Source: Pachyseris speciosa (Eukaryota; Cnidaria; Anthozoa; Scleractinia; Pachyseridae). Taken from it: a stretch of 64,000 bases of DNA. The notes under the pieces are model-generated. The model saw only the letters and a program-made list of their open reading frames with translations, had not been told where the DNA came from and made no database searches. The DNA is taken from contig JAEMWC010000039.1 in NCBI GenBank assembly GCA_016490735.1, forward strand, positions 734,001-798,000, given 5' to 3'. Positions 26,428-38,800 of this stretch are shown in pieces. Made by a program: the position numbers and the translations under genes. Positions within the stretch are counted from its first letter, which is position 1. Each line of letters starts with the position of its first letter.

Positions 26428-29400
26428 CATCTGCTGACCATTATCGCTTGGCCATATTGCGGGCTCCGGAAGGTGAAGTTTCAAGGAAAAGCTTAAAACT
26501 TGGACCACTTCCATAGCGCTCGGATTGTTTGGTTGAAAAACAACATGATTCTACGCTTCAGCGGCTTTCACTTTACCGCGGCATCTTGCAGTTCACCAAG
26601 AAAGGTCACTTAACATTTCAACGGCATTAATGGCAGGAACGAGTAGCTCAAATTCAGTGGAAGAAGATCTTCCTTTGGACAAACCGCTTGCTTTTTTTGG
26701 TAATTCGTGTTTTTACTAAAGTGGATACGTATTTTCAAGAAACTCTGCAACACAGGTAAATTAAATAAATTGAAGCTTAACATTTTTTGTTCGGGAATGG
26801 AAATTGTGTTTTTCTTTCGACTAGACATAAATAACCATCATCTCTACTCGTTTTGTACGCAAAGAAGTAGTTGAATTGTTTGTTTGTTCTGTTGTTTTGC
26901 TTGCAAGCGATCGCGAACGAGTGTTTTTACTCCGCTTGGCTGACTGTTTTTCGATGTCTGTGCCTCAACAGCGTTAAGAGACGTTTTCCCTTATCTTATT
27001 AACACGTAATTGCAATGAGTCCTCGTAAAAAAGGATTAAAGCCCCGGCTAAACGATCAAACATTTTCATCCAACATCGTGTTTGAGAAACATAGCGTTGA
27101 GTGGCTAAACGCACAAAACCAAACATCATGTTGGGGCATGATGTTATTTATGTCGATAGAATGCCCTAGTATACTCTTAATCCGCACATCCGATGGTGGT
27201 TTTTCACGTGGCACATCATACGGCATCATAGCCAATTACGTTGAAGGGCGTAGTTACCCGTGAATATAAAACAGAAGACACGCTTACAACTACCCCCTCT
27301 TACTTTCATGCACCATTACGGCCGTTATCCCTGTTGGAAAAAAAAAACTTTTCGGGCAAGTCTTATTTACCTTCTTGTCCTTTTATCCGATTCTGGTCAT
27401 ATGAATTAACAGTAACGTTTTAGATAAGGGAGTGACTCTCGGTAAATGCGTGCGGCATGGCAAAGCCAAAGGTATTGATCCTTGGCTATTCTTTTATCCG
27501 CCGCTTGGAACAATTTGTTAACACACGCTCCCAAGTTAACCACCAATTTATGTTAGACGAGGCTGCCATGTTTGAATGGCATGTAGTCGGGGGAAGACCT
27601 GTAGCTAGAACGATGCAGCACGACCTCCATGTGGCTCCTGACATAGTGATCTTACAGTTGGGAACAAATGATCTTTCCCGGCTTGACCCACTTGTCGTGG
27701 GGTCTTCTTTGGAGGATCTAGTGCGTCTTCGGCACGATCACTTAAACGCTAAGGTAATTTGGGTCTGCCAGACCATTTATCGGGGAGCTGACCAGGTGGC
27801 TTTCAATTTGCTCGTCCGCGCGCTCTCCAAATATATGAAAACATTCCTATAGCCACTCCCTTTTTCTTTTTTGTGGGGGAGCCACGGTTTTTGGAACACA
27901 ACTCAGACTTTTCTTGGCCGTGAAGGTGTAAACCTCAATAAGCAAGGGCAGTATAAATTGTATCGTAGTTTACTGGGGGCTGTTTTAAAGTCATTGCGTC
28001 TATATGCAAAGGTCAGCCACTGAGCTCGTCCTTTCGTTTCTATTTTTTTCCGTATCACTGGGCCATTTCCTCTGTGATATCTATGTATGTTTTGACGCCC
28101 AGCTATGTTTTCATAGTCGATTTATCAGCTTTGTTATCTTGTGTTGGCGGTACTTTGCCACATACTGACATTGCTGTTCTTGACGGCTTTTAACATTTGT
28201 TGGCTGATCTACCTAGCCACATGTCTGCACAGTACATGAGTGTGCCTTTGTTATACCGGCTGTGGTCTTTGTTTATTGTTTTCTTGCAGTTACCGTATGA
28301 TGGTACAGACAGGGTGAGTCCACAGAACGATTTTTTGCGTATTATCGCTGAAATTTCGACGTTGTGTGGTTTATTTGGTTGCTTTTTACCCGCTGTGCAC
28401 GGTTGGTTGGGGTGACTAAATGATCAAACATTTGTTCGTAACGCGAAATGTTGGATGAAAATGTTTGATCTCGATCAAACATGAAAAGCCATTTAAATGC
28501 AATGTTGAGAGATGTGCAGGGTTTTCATTAACAATTGTAGTAAGAGGAGAATAGCGTAAAGTAACAGGAGAATTATTATGAAAGGGCAAAGCTCTTTCAG
28601 GGTGTAAGTGAAATTTAGCAGGAGAATTCTGCATAGTAGCCGGAGAATTCTCCGATCTGCGATGCCTAATGAACTCCCTGGATGTGGCTAAACGGTCAAA
28701 CATGCTCGTCCAACACGATGTTGGATGAAAATGTTTGATCGCTCTAAATACAAAATATTGGCGTTGTTCAATACCAGTACAAAAAAAAATCGTAGAAAGA
28801 GAAAACTATTCAAAAAATATTCTATCATTGCTCAAAGAGGGTGGAACGGCTTTCACGTAGATGTACGAGCCGAAGGAAGCGAATTTGTAATACATCAAAA
28901 CAACAGCACCATGGGCGAATTTCATCAAAATGAAGACACAATTTCCATTTATTTTGATGTACTGGAACATGTCTCACCAGACCTGGTCGGAAACAAGATA
29001 TATGAGGGATAAGCAAGACAAATGTCCAGGTTTTGCTTCAAGAAATGGCTTATAGAAGTTTGTCTCGATGCGTGGAAAAAAAACTGGAACCGCTGCCGAA
29101 CAGAATAACAAAAGCAATAAGAACGGCGATTCTTCTATTTTTTTACAAAACATCATATCTGTAAGCGGAAAGTTTGCAGCTGGTGATTGATACGTTGCAT
29201 CGAGTGCAGGTCAGAACATTTTTAATGTGTTAATTTTTTAAATAGTGTCACTGGTCGCTGGAGAGATGTTCAATAGTGGATTATTGCTGCAGATCTTACC
29301 TGAAGTTCTTGTTTGTTCAGTTTGTTTTGAATAGACTGGCCCGTGAGCCCGTGACCCTTGTTATTGATTTCGTTTATTTAAGTTCAAAAACTCTTTTTGT

Positions 29401-29808
29401 ATCTCCATAAATAAGAGTGCGTTTTGCTATTAGCTAAACATGAACATCCCGGAAAATTTTCTTAGCGCTGCAAGAAATTTTTTAACACGATCCCAGCACT
29501 GTTTCTTGTTGTTCTAAAACACTCAGCAATGAAAAGTTGAAAACCATTTGTATTTCGGTTCCCGTTTCGAAATTTCTACCCGTCAATTCGGCTGTGACAC
29601 GACTAATGTTTTAATGGCTGCCGTTTCGAAGGAAAATTTTTCTGTTTGCTGAAGCGTTCATTGACCATATAAGGTAGTGTAGGTATATGATCTGAGAGCC
29701 TGTGTCCGGCTAGCCAATGAAAATGCTGGAAATCTGATATCCGTAGTTCAGTTCAGTTTTTAATAAATAGATTTAGCCAAGCCTAAAAGCGAACGATATA
29801 TAAAAATA

Positions 29809-29867
<59 letters not shown>

Positions 29868-32800
29868 CCTGAGCGGGATTTGAACCCACGTCCCCCGTAT
29901 ACTAGTCGGATGTGATGACCACTATACCATCAGGACAACCATGCTGGCAGCACGGCAATCGAAGATGTGATTTACGTGATCGAAGACGTGGTATCCCGGG
30001 AAATTAAACTTTCAAGGTGAAAGGGCAGGGGAAGCCTATAACTCCATTTGAAACCCAACTAAGGATCAATTACTGATACACAACCATGCTGGCAGCACGG
30101 CAATCGAAGATGTGGTTGTCCTGATGGTGTAGTGGTCATCACACCCGACTAGTATACGGGGTACGTGGGTTCAAATCCCGCTCAGGGCAAATTATCTCTC
30201 AAACATTTATTCAATAAAATATGATTATTTGGGGTGTATAGGGTTAGGGTTTCCTCTATATACAGTATTAAATTAATTGAAATAAGCCTGTATCCGTAAT
30301 TGGATCCTCCTTTGTCATCTGCTAAGTTGACTTCGGTCGTGTATCAGTAATTGATCTTTAGTTGGGTTTCAAATGGAGTTATAGGCTTCCCCTGCCCTAT
30401 CACCTTGAAAGTTTAATTTCCCGGGATACCACGTCTTCGATCACGTAAATCACATCTTCTATTTCCGTGCTGCCAGCATGGTTGTCCTAATGGTGTAGTG
30501 GTCATCACACCCGACTAGTATACGGGGGGAGGTGGGTTCAAATCCCGCTCAGGGCAAATTTTCTTTCAAACATTTATATATAACAATGTGTTTCTACTCA
30601 ATCTCGTTTCGTATGGACTTTAATACAGGTCTGTTTCATAGACCAACAAAGAGTTAGTCCACTCATCAGTTAAATTCCATATACATTGTAGCATCGCTAA
30701 GGTTTATATACATCAGTAGTATGATCGTTACAAAATTCAAACTCAAATAACAATGGTAATATACATTTGTAAGCTTATGATTGGTCCTTGAGGATGCGAT
30801 TGAATTTAAGGGGAAACTTTCGCTTGTGCCTGCAATTTGATACGAGTTCGTTATGTTTGTTGAGCGTTGCCATGTCCGGTTTATATAAAATATAGAATTT
30901 CTTGGTGTTACATAGGTTACATCGTTTGGTAAGATTGCTATAAGATATGGCCTTGGCTAGAATTTTCCAGGAGATTGCGAAGTCTTCCTTTTGATCTTTC
31001 AGCTGCCACAGGTGTTTGCTTAGTTCTGTGTTATTTTTTCTACTTTCGTCTTTGAATGACATCTGGTGGTTTCGCCATCTCGTCTTGAACTCCGAGACAT
31101 ACGTCGGCCTCTCCGCCACGGAGTTCAAATGTATATTACCATTGAATTTTGTAACGATCATACTGCTGATGTATATAAACCTTAGCGATGCTACAGTATA
31201 TATGGAATTTAACTGATGAGTCGACTAACTCTTTGTTGGTCTACGAAACAGACCTGTATTAAAGTCCATATGAAACGAGATTGGCTAGCCGGACACAGGC
31301 TCTCAGCTCATATACCTGCATTACCTTATATGGTCAATGAACGCTTCAGCAAAACAGAGAAAGCTCAATAAAATTTTCCCTCGAAACTGCAGCCATCAAA
31401 ACAGTCGCCTGGCAGCGGAATTAACGAGTAGAAATTTCGAAACTGGAACCGAAATACAAATGGAATTCAACTTTTCATTACTGTGTTTTTTAGAACGACA
31501 AGAAACAGTGCTGGGATCGTGTTAAAAAATTTCTTACAGCGCTAAGAAAATTTCCCAGGCTGTTGATCTTTAGCCAATAGCAAAACGCACTTTTATTTAC
31601 GGAGATACCGAAAGAGTTTTTGAACTTAACTAAACCTTACCAATCTCATGCTCACGGACCAGTTTATTCAAAGCAATCTGAACAAACATGAATTTCAGCT
31701 AAAATTTGCAGCAATAGGGGGATTCATGCTTACGTCATTGTTTACATTTTTGCTCATTTGCATACGGCTTTGCTTACAGAAGGAAACATTTTAGCTGTGA
31801 TTTGACTCAAGGCAGCTAAAGAGCTAGTGAAATTTGATACATCGTGACATGTTTAGCTCTTTAGGCGTAGTATTCAAGGAGATATTGTCTTCCAAAAACT
31901 GCAAAATTTCTGGATGGCAAAAGCACTAATAAGCTCATACATTCTTTGCAAAATAGTGAGTTTTTAAACCCACATTGCATAAAAAGTATTCAATACATGT
32001 GGCTCATATTCATTGGCAGAGTTATTCTTACTATGACCTTTCAATATTCAGAACCGATTTATTTGTAGCTCCATCAGAAACTGAATTGTTCATGCTAATG
32101 AGGCAAATATTGTAGACAAGGATTCCCCTATAATCCACTATTGAAAATCTTTCCAGCGATCAGTGACACTTTTTCAAAAATTAGCACACATTAAAAATGT
32201 TCTGACCTGCACTCGATGCAACTTATCAATCACCAGCTTCAAACTTTCCGGTTACAGATATGATGTTTTGTAAAAAAAAAAAATGAAATTTCTGAAAAAT
32301 TCTGTTCGGCAGCGGTTCCAGTTTTTGTTCCGCGCATCGAGACAAATTTCTATAAGCCATTCCTTGAAGCATAACCTGGACATTCATTTGTCTTGCTTAT
32401 GCCTGATATATCTTGTTTCTGTCTGGTGAGACAATGTTCCACTCCATCAAAAAACAAATTGAAATTGTGCCCTCTTTGATGAAATTCGCCCATGGTACTG
32501 TTGTTTTTGATGTATTACAAATTCGCTTCCTTCGGCTCGTACATCTTTTAAGTGAACGCCGTTCCACCCTCTTTGAGCAATGATTGAATACTTTACTAAA
32601 CTACTGGCGATTTACAACCATTCAGAGCAAATAAACTCTGTACTTTTTTCCAAAAAAGGATCCTAAACTGAAGCTTCAACGTCATTCTCGGACAGTTCAT
32701 TGAATTCATTCAACTTTGCTCGGAAACGTAGCAACACGCCGAAAGGTTTTCGCGCCCTTTTTCCTTAGTCATGTGATGGACAAATGTTTCCTTTTTTCGG

Positions 32801-35800
32801 TTTTCGCTTTCTCCGAGTTCCTTTCTTCCACTTTTTTTGTTCAGATTCTCAGTTATGCGTCGTAGAGTTTTTAATAAAACAATTATTCTACTCGGGCTTG
32901 CTTGATATGAAATGATTATGATTTGTCACTTCATATCCAGCGCGCCCTCTTAGAATAATTGTTAAATGTTATCTGACTATACAGTTACAACAAATTTTAC
33001 TGAATCAATACCGTGTGAAATTGTATTCATTTCCAGTTTTGTAGATTCCATGTTTCGGTTTTGATTTAACATTCTCTTTCACTTCGCAAAAACGCCCTGA
33101 CACTTGTAATCTGGTGTGTCTTTTTAATTCAACAGCTAAAGACAAAGAATAGTGTAGACGTTGATATCTTTGAAGAGCTGGCACCTCCCTCCATTGAGGA
33201 GGTAGCTGTTCATCTTGAAAGGTCCAAACTATGCTCAGAAGCAATAAAGAGAGTAGATAGCCAGGAACAAAATCCGAATGAGGAGGAAGTACAGGAACAA
33301 AATACACAAGATAACAAAGACGAACATCAAGGAACCGCGAACAACAAAGACAAAACTTCAGGAAATCCAACTTCACCGGCCCAATCTCCATTCCTTGTCT
33401 TGGAAGAAGCAGAAGTTATCATAAGCGATACGGCTCAGCAGTTCATGGAGGGATCCAAAAATTACAAAAGAGGAAACGAGGGAAAGAAACAGGAGGGCAT
33501 GTCAACTTTGGATATACCCTTAGTGGAATTTAGCCGTGTCCCACAAATGAAATCCGTTTCAACCCCACAAGTTGCAAAGCAAACGGAAGAAGTGAAGACT
33601 ACGCTGAAAGGTTCAGTCGCTTCTAACGACGACAGTATGGAGGTTAAGATAAGCATCCGACAGGAGGATGAAAAACTTCGCAGTGTTGACGATGATGCTA
33701 TCACACCTAAAGATATTCTTTGTTTTGCGTGGCAGATAGCTCAAGGAATGGTAAGTGACCAGCTCTAAATATAGTCAGATAGTGTTAGTAGCCTTACCCA
33801 GCAGGGCACGTAAATTTAGAGAAACGCCAAATGTGTTTGCTTCTCTTCGATAGTGATTATGTTGCCTTCCAGTTGATGGTGCTTTTCTCAAGGCACCTAG
33901 TGGAGATTAAGTAGTAGTTAGCTTTTGGCTCAGTCTTAACTTATCACATAGTGTAGAAGATCTTGCTTCATGTGGTACGAAATTGCAATGGCAATAAAAC
34001 CTCTCCGTTACACAAATGTAGTTGGAGTGCGTGGAGAAGTCCATATAAGACCATTGTTTTAAAAAAGTGTTGACCACAAAACATGTTAAATACACTATTT
34101 ATTTATGCTAACTATCCTGTCGATAGGATTACTTGGCCAGTAAAGGTTTTGTCCATCGTGATTTAGCAGCCCGTAATGTCCTTCTTGGTGAAGACCAAAA
34201 GGTAAAGATTTCCGATTTTGGTTTGTTGCGACGATTAAGTGATGATGCGATCTACGAGGTAAAGACCACAAAGAAACTTCCCATCAAGTGGACGGCACCA
34301 GAGGCGCTGCAGAGTGGCACATACACTACCAAGAGTGACGTGTAAGTTTAAAGGATACAGTCAAACTGCATGATGGTTAAGTCAATTAGGCTGGCCTAAC
34401 GGCGAATCCCATTCGAGACACTGATGCTCCGCCGTTTTACCTGTTTTAGTCTTAACCAATTTAGCTGCTAAGAAATGTGACTTACGAAGCTATCTTGGTT
34501 TCGTGACCTTTGCCTATTGAATGATGTTTTCTGCATTGACAGACATAAAAAAATACTCGGTGTCCCTATTTCGTCCACTACTTAAAATCCAGCAAGGGTT
34601 TGGCAACCAATGCAACACTGTAAAAAGTAAGATATGGCTTTAATTTGTCTACTAGCGCGTGAAATCAGTAATATTCGCCTGGAATACCAGTCATGGAATA
34701 TCAGCCCTGCTCTCTAGTTATAATCAAGGGTTTTCCAATACTCATCCCTTGTTCAAGTCGTCAAAGGGCAGATTCTACCGGTACAAGTCGCACGACTCGT
34801 ATGATTGATTAGATTTCCTTTCCTTACATAGGTACAAGCTATGAAGCAACTACCTTTCAGTGTAATAAAATGGAGGCTTTTTTAACTTCAGGTTGTTCAC
34901 TGATCGGGATTGCATGTCATTATACAGACTTTTAGTCCGTGTCATTTCACGGGACTTTCGTGGATGGAGTGTTTACTTGGATTTGTTATTTTGGCTGGCG
35001 TTTCATTTTAGGGCGAGCTATATATACTTGTACTCTTTCCTAGTTTCATCCACTGTTTCAGCTTGCTCCTGACGTCAGGTGCTGTGATTTTCCGACGAGA
35101 ACCTTTCAGTCCGTAATAAGTCGTATAGTATGTACCGTTTAGGCACCTTTTTTGGAGATAAATCCCAATAGGGTGGAGAGGAATACATTAAAGTGGGTGA
35201 CGTCATAGGCTATTGTCTGTATCTCATGAATAAAATGATGATAAATCCTATTAGCGTGGTTGTGGAGGAAAAAAATAGAATTTTGGTGGTGGTGTTGGAA
35301 GAAAACAATAGGGAGTTTAAGCAAAACGGTACGGCGGGCTTCAGTACGGCAACCGGAAGTAATTTTGTAAAAATATGGACTACTGCGCATGGCAGGCATT
35401 CGCGTTCAGCCGTAGTGGTAAATCCTACTACGTCGGGAGAGAAGGTTTTGCGTAGTCTCTAGTACGTGAGTTTTAAATCGCTTCTTTCTACTCTTCAACA
35501 GGCTTATTTGATTTTTTTAACCGTTTAATAGTACTGAAAAACCTTCTTAATTCATTCAGAATGAACATTCAAGTACCTTCCTTCTTTCAACCCAACAAAT
35601 CTGCGTTTATTTTCAGCAGTTGTTTTATGCAGTGAAATGGCGGTGGCAAATGGCAAGAGGATTTCGTTAGTACAGCTTCGTTGTTGTATTTTTATGTCCA
35701 AAGCTGTGTTTTACTCCATTTCCAGAATTTTAAATGCTAATTTCAGACTCCCTTAGCATGTAATAAGATTTGAAAGGATGTTCGGACGGTTAATCGATGT

Positions 35801-38800
35801 GTATTTTACTTCAAAATAATTACACTATATTCCAAAGTGATTGACGTGCCTTAATTCATTTCACTCGCAAGTGAATGTAAGTAAATAATAGTTTCCACAC
35901 GATTTCTCAGTAATTTTGTAATTATTGGTCTCATAGATCGTACCGGGAGTCTTGTCCAAAATTATAATTTAAGCCTTTTATTTTCTTCTTTCGCGTTGCT
36001 GTTCTGGACTGCGAAATCAGTTCTAATCCTTTGATTTGAAAATATCAATGCGAGAAGTTTTTCAACACCCCCGCAGAAACCCTCGCCATCACAAAATAAA
36101 GTGAAATTCCTTGCTTATTTGAAGGAATTTATTCTCGACAGTTAACTGGTGAACGCTGTAAGAAACTAACTCGAACGTAAACTTCACAGTCGTACTGTCT
36201 TTGATTTCGCGTTGCCTAAACTTGAACTTTGAAGGGCTACGGCAACATACTCAGCCGAGACCTCCTCGGCCACGACAACCGTAGCATCGCCCGCCTTAAC
36301 GATTTTCTTAAACTCCATAATAGAATTGTGGTGGTGGTGGTGGTGGTGGTGGTGGTGGTAGTGGTGGTGGTTTGGTGGTGGTAGTGGTGATGGTGTTGGA
36401 GGAGGGAAACGATAGAATTGTGGTGGTGGTGGTGTTGGCGGTGGAGGACGTTTTTGCCCTGATTCTCTTTGTTTCTGTTTAATCACCGTGAACGTACACG
36501 CGTGGGGTCTGAGGTGCCACCTTCGGGTTATTATTGGAGACTCTTACTTAGGTGTTAACATATTCCTCCGCACGCTAATGCTCCGCATTTTATTCATGAG
36601 ACACAGACAATAGCCTATGATTTCACCAGCCTTAATTTATCCTTCCCCACCTTAATGAGTTTCCTGCTCATTTTATTCATGAGATACAGACCAAAGCCTA
36701 CGACGTCACCTGTGTTAAAGTATTACTCCCCACCTTCATGAGATTCCTCCCACAAAAAGGGGCGAAAAGGGCGCTTACTATACTACTATAATGCGATGCA
36801 GTCTCACCTCTCGAAGGAGTCGTAAGACTCATGTCATCGTCTAGGACCCTTCTTAAAACACTTTTAGCAACGAACTAATTTCACTGCTGACCTGACTGCT
36901 TTTTAATGTCATGCAAGTCATTTTATTTCCAATGGCAAGTATTGAATTCAATACTTGCACAAGTCGTGCGACTCGTCGTAAGACTCTTACGAGTTGCATT
37001 AGTTGAATCTCCACTTTAAGTGATGAGTAGTGGACATGATTGGTGATCATTCATCATTATCATCATCATCATCATCGGCGTTGACGTCGACGGCGACGAC
37101 GTGGTCGTGGTCGTCATCATCATCATCGTCACCACCATCGTTACATACAATAACATATAAAATCAACATCATCATCATCATCATCACCATCGTCCTAACC
37201 ATCACCATAGTGGCTGCTTCTGGCTTAGAGACATTTTGCCATTACAAATTCTCTAGCTAGATACCTTGGTCCTTGATAGAATAGTTAAAATCAGCCTTAT
37301 CAAATGACCTTATCTGCGACAAAAACCAAATGATTGATCAATTAATTCCTATAATACTGACTTGTTTTTCAGATGGTCTTTTGGAGTGGTTTTATGGGAA
37401 CTGGCTACCATGGGTAACATCACATCCGTATTTTGTTTATTATTACTTTTTTTGTAAAACTGATACGACAAGTATAATGCGCAATATTCCCGATTCTGTA
37501 ACCTTATGAATGAACCCAATTTCACCTTGAAATAGTTTGATATATTTTTATCTTCCAATCACGATTTCGAGTAGAACATTTTATACTGAAATGTGATGGT
37601 TATAATGAAAGGGGAGAACATTTTTCAAGTGCGAATGTCAAGAGCAGTAAAAAATCTCACACATAAAAATGAACTAACGAGATTTGCATATAATTATCAA
37701 AGCAACTAGTTAAGCGCCGATTGAGACAAACTGAGTGCAAAGTGTTGGTGTATTTAGTTATTGCGGCTTTTCTTCAGAATAAATAACTTATCCCCAACAT
37801 TTCCAGGGGTGTTCTTTTTACACGCTTTGCAATTTGTTCTTGAACTGATACAGGTGGCATTCCATACCCTGGAATTGGCAACAGGCGGATGTGCAATGTT
37901 ATTATGTCAGGATACCGCATGGAGAAGCCCAAGACTTGCAATAATGAACTGTAAGCAAATTTCACTTGGATCCTCAATCTTCTATGTAAATAAAGCCAGC
38001 CGTAGAATCTAGCAACTTGAAGAAAATAAAGCATAATGTTGTCACGTTTAACTCCAGGAAGGATTTCTATATTAAGAACACCGCCTCACGAGCGCACTGT
38101 TCGTCTGACCACATTATCGTTTAGTTCACTGTGCTTTAGCAAAAAAAAAATGTTCATTATGCAGTCGTCTACCACAGCATCCCTGTAATGCGATCACTTT
38201 GTCATTCAGTCACTTGGCTCATTGGTGAGTGGAGGAAGGAATTTCAGTTATATTATTATTTGTCAAGCCATTTGTGTGCTAAACTAGACGGTTATTTTGT
38301 TTCATTCCCACTTATTCACTTAGTGAGCTCATCAGAAAAGGCTAACAGGTCTTCAATACACCACAAGCGAAAATTTGGCATTCTTAAAACGACAGCTCCT
38401 TGAAAGACGGTTTAACTCACAACAATAACACTTTCATTCGCCATCCTGCTTAACATTGACATCAGCTTTGTTGACTGAGGTATTCCGTTCTCGAGATGCA
38501 CCTTTCAGCTGAATCTCCAGAGCAGGCTATCTGTTCAGCTACGAACAGACGCTGCATTTGAGGTCGGAGACGCCTGACAGACGAGCCGAAGCTTTATACG
38601 TTTCATCAAACGTTATACCAAACTAACGTTGCTCCGAACGGTGCTTCAACTCAGTTAAAAACTTTGCAGACGATGGTTGGGAGAGAGGCTTCATAGCTCA
38701 GTTGGTTAGAGCATCGCACCGGTATCGCGAGGTCATGGGTTCAAACCCCCTTGACTTCTGAATTTTTTTCAGACTTCTCTTTGCAATTGCATAAATTGGG

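Larger units (their letters stand above)
26490..28743 (+). mobile_element. Repeat family S, long copy carrying an SGNH-hydrolase-like ORF
   Basis: Matches the inverted short copy at 15.45-16.48 kb in three blocks (see that entry). Between the shared blocks it holds extra sequence at about 27130-28310 with the SGNH-like ORF, and a 164-bp secondary insertion at 28517-28680. GATCAAACAT / ATCCAACAT motifs recur at 27050, 28420, 28465 and 28700-28740. No transposase, integrase or RT was found, so the mechanism is unknown. Confidence 0.68.
29939..30557. repeat. Inner inverted repeat with tRNA-like units
   Basis: 29864-30083 is the reverse complement of about 30341-30557 (shared CCGGGAAATTAAACTTTCAA and AGGCTTCCCCTGCCCT on opposite strands). 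The centre (30084-30340) holds a further tRNA-like unit and a second direct copy of ACCATGCTGGCAGCACGGCA. The unit may be a SINE amplified within a foldback. Confidence 0.75.

Noticed and set aside
30116..30190. Functional tRNA gene
   Set aside because: The anticodon arm is abnormal, the same unit occurs four times inside inverted repeats, and a SINE-like tail follows.
36184..36486. Proline/histidine-rich ORF on the minus strand
   Set aside because: It is the translation of a GGT/GTG microsatellite inside an inverted-repeat element.
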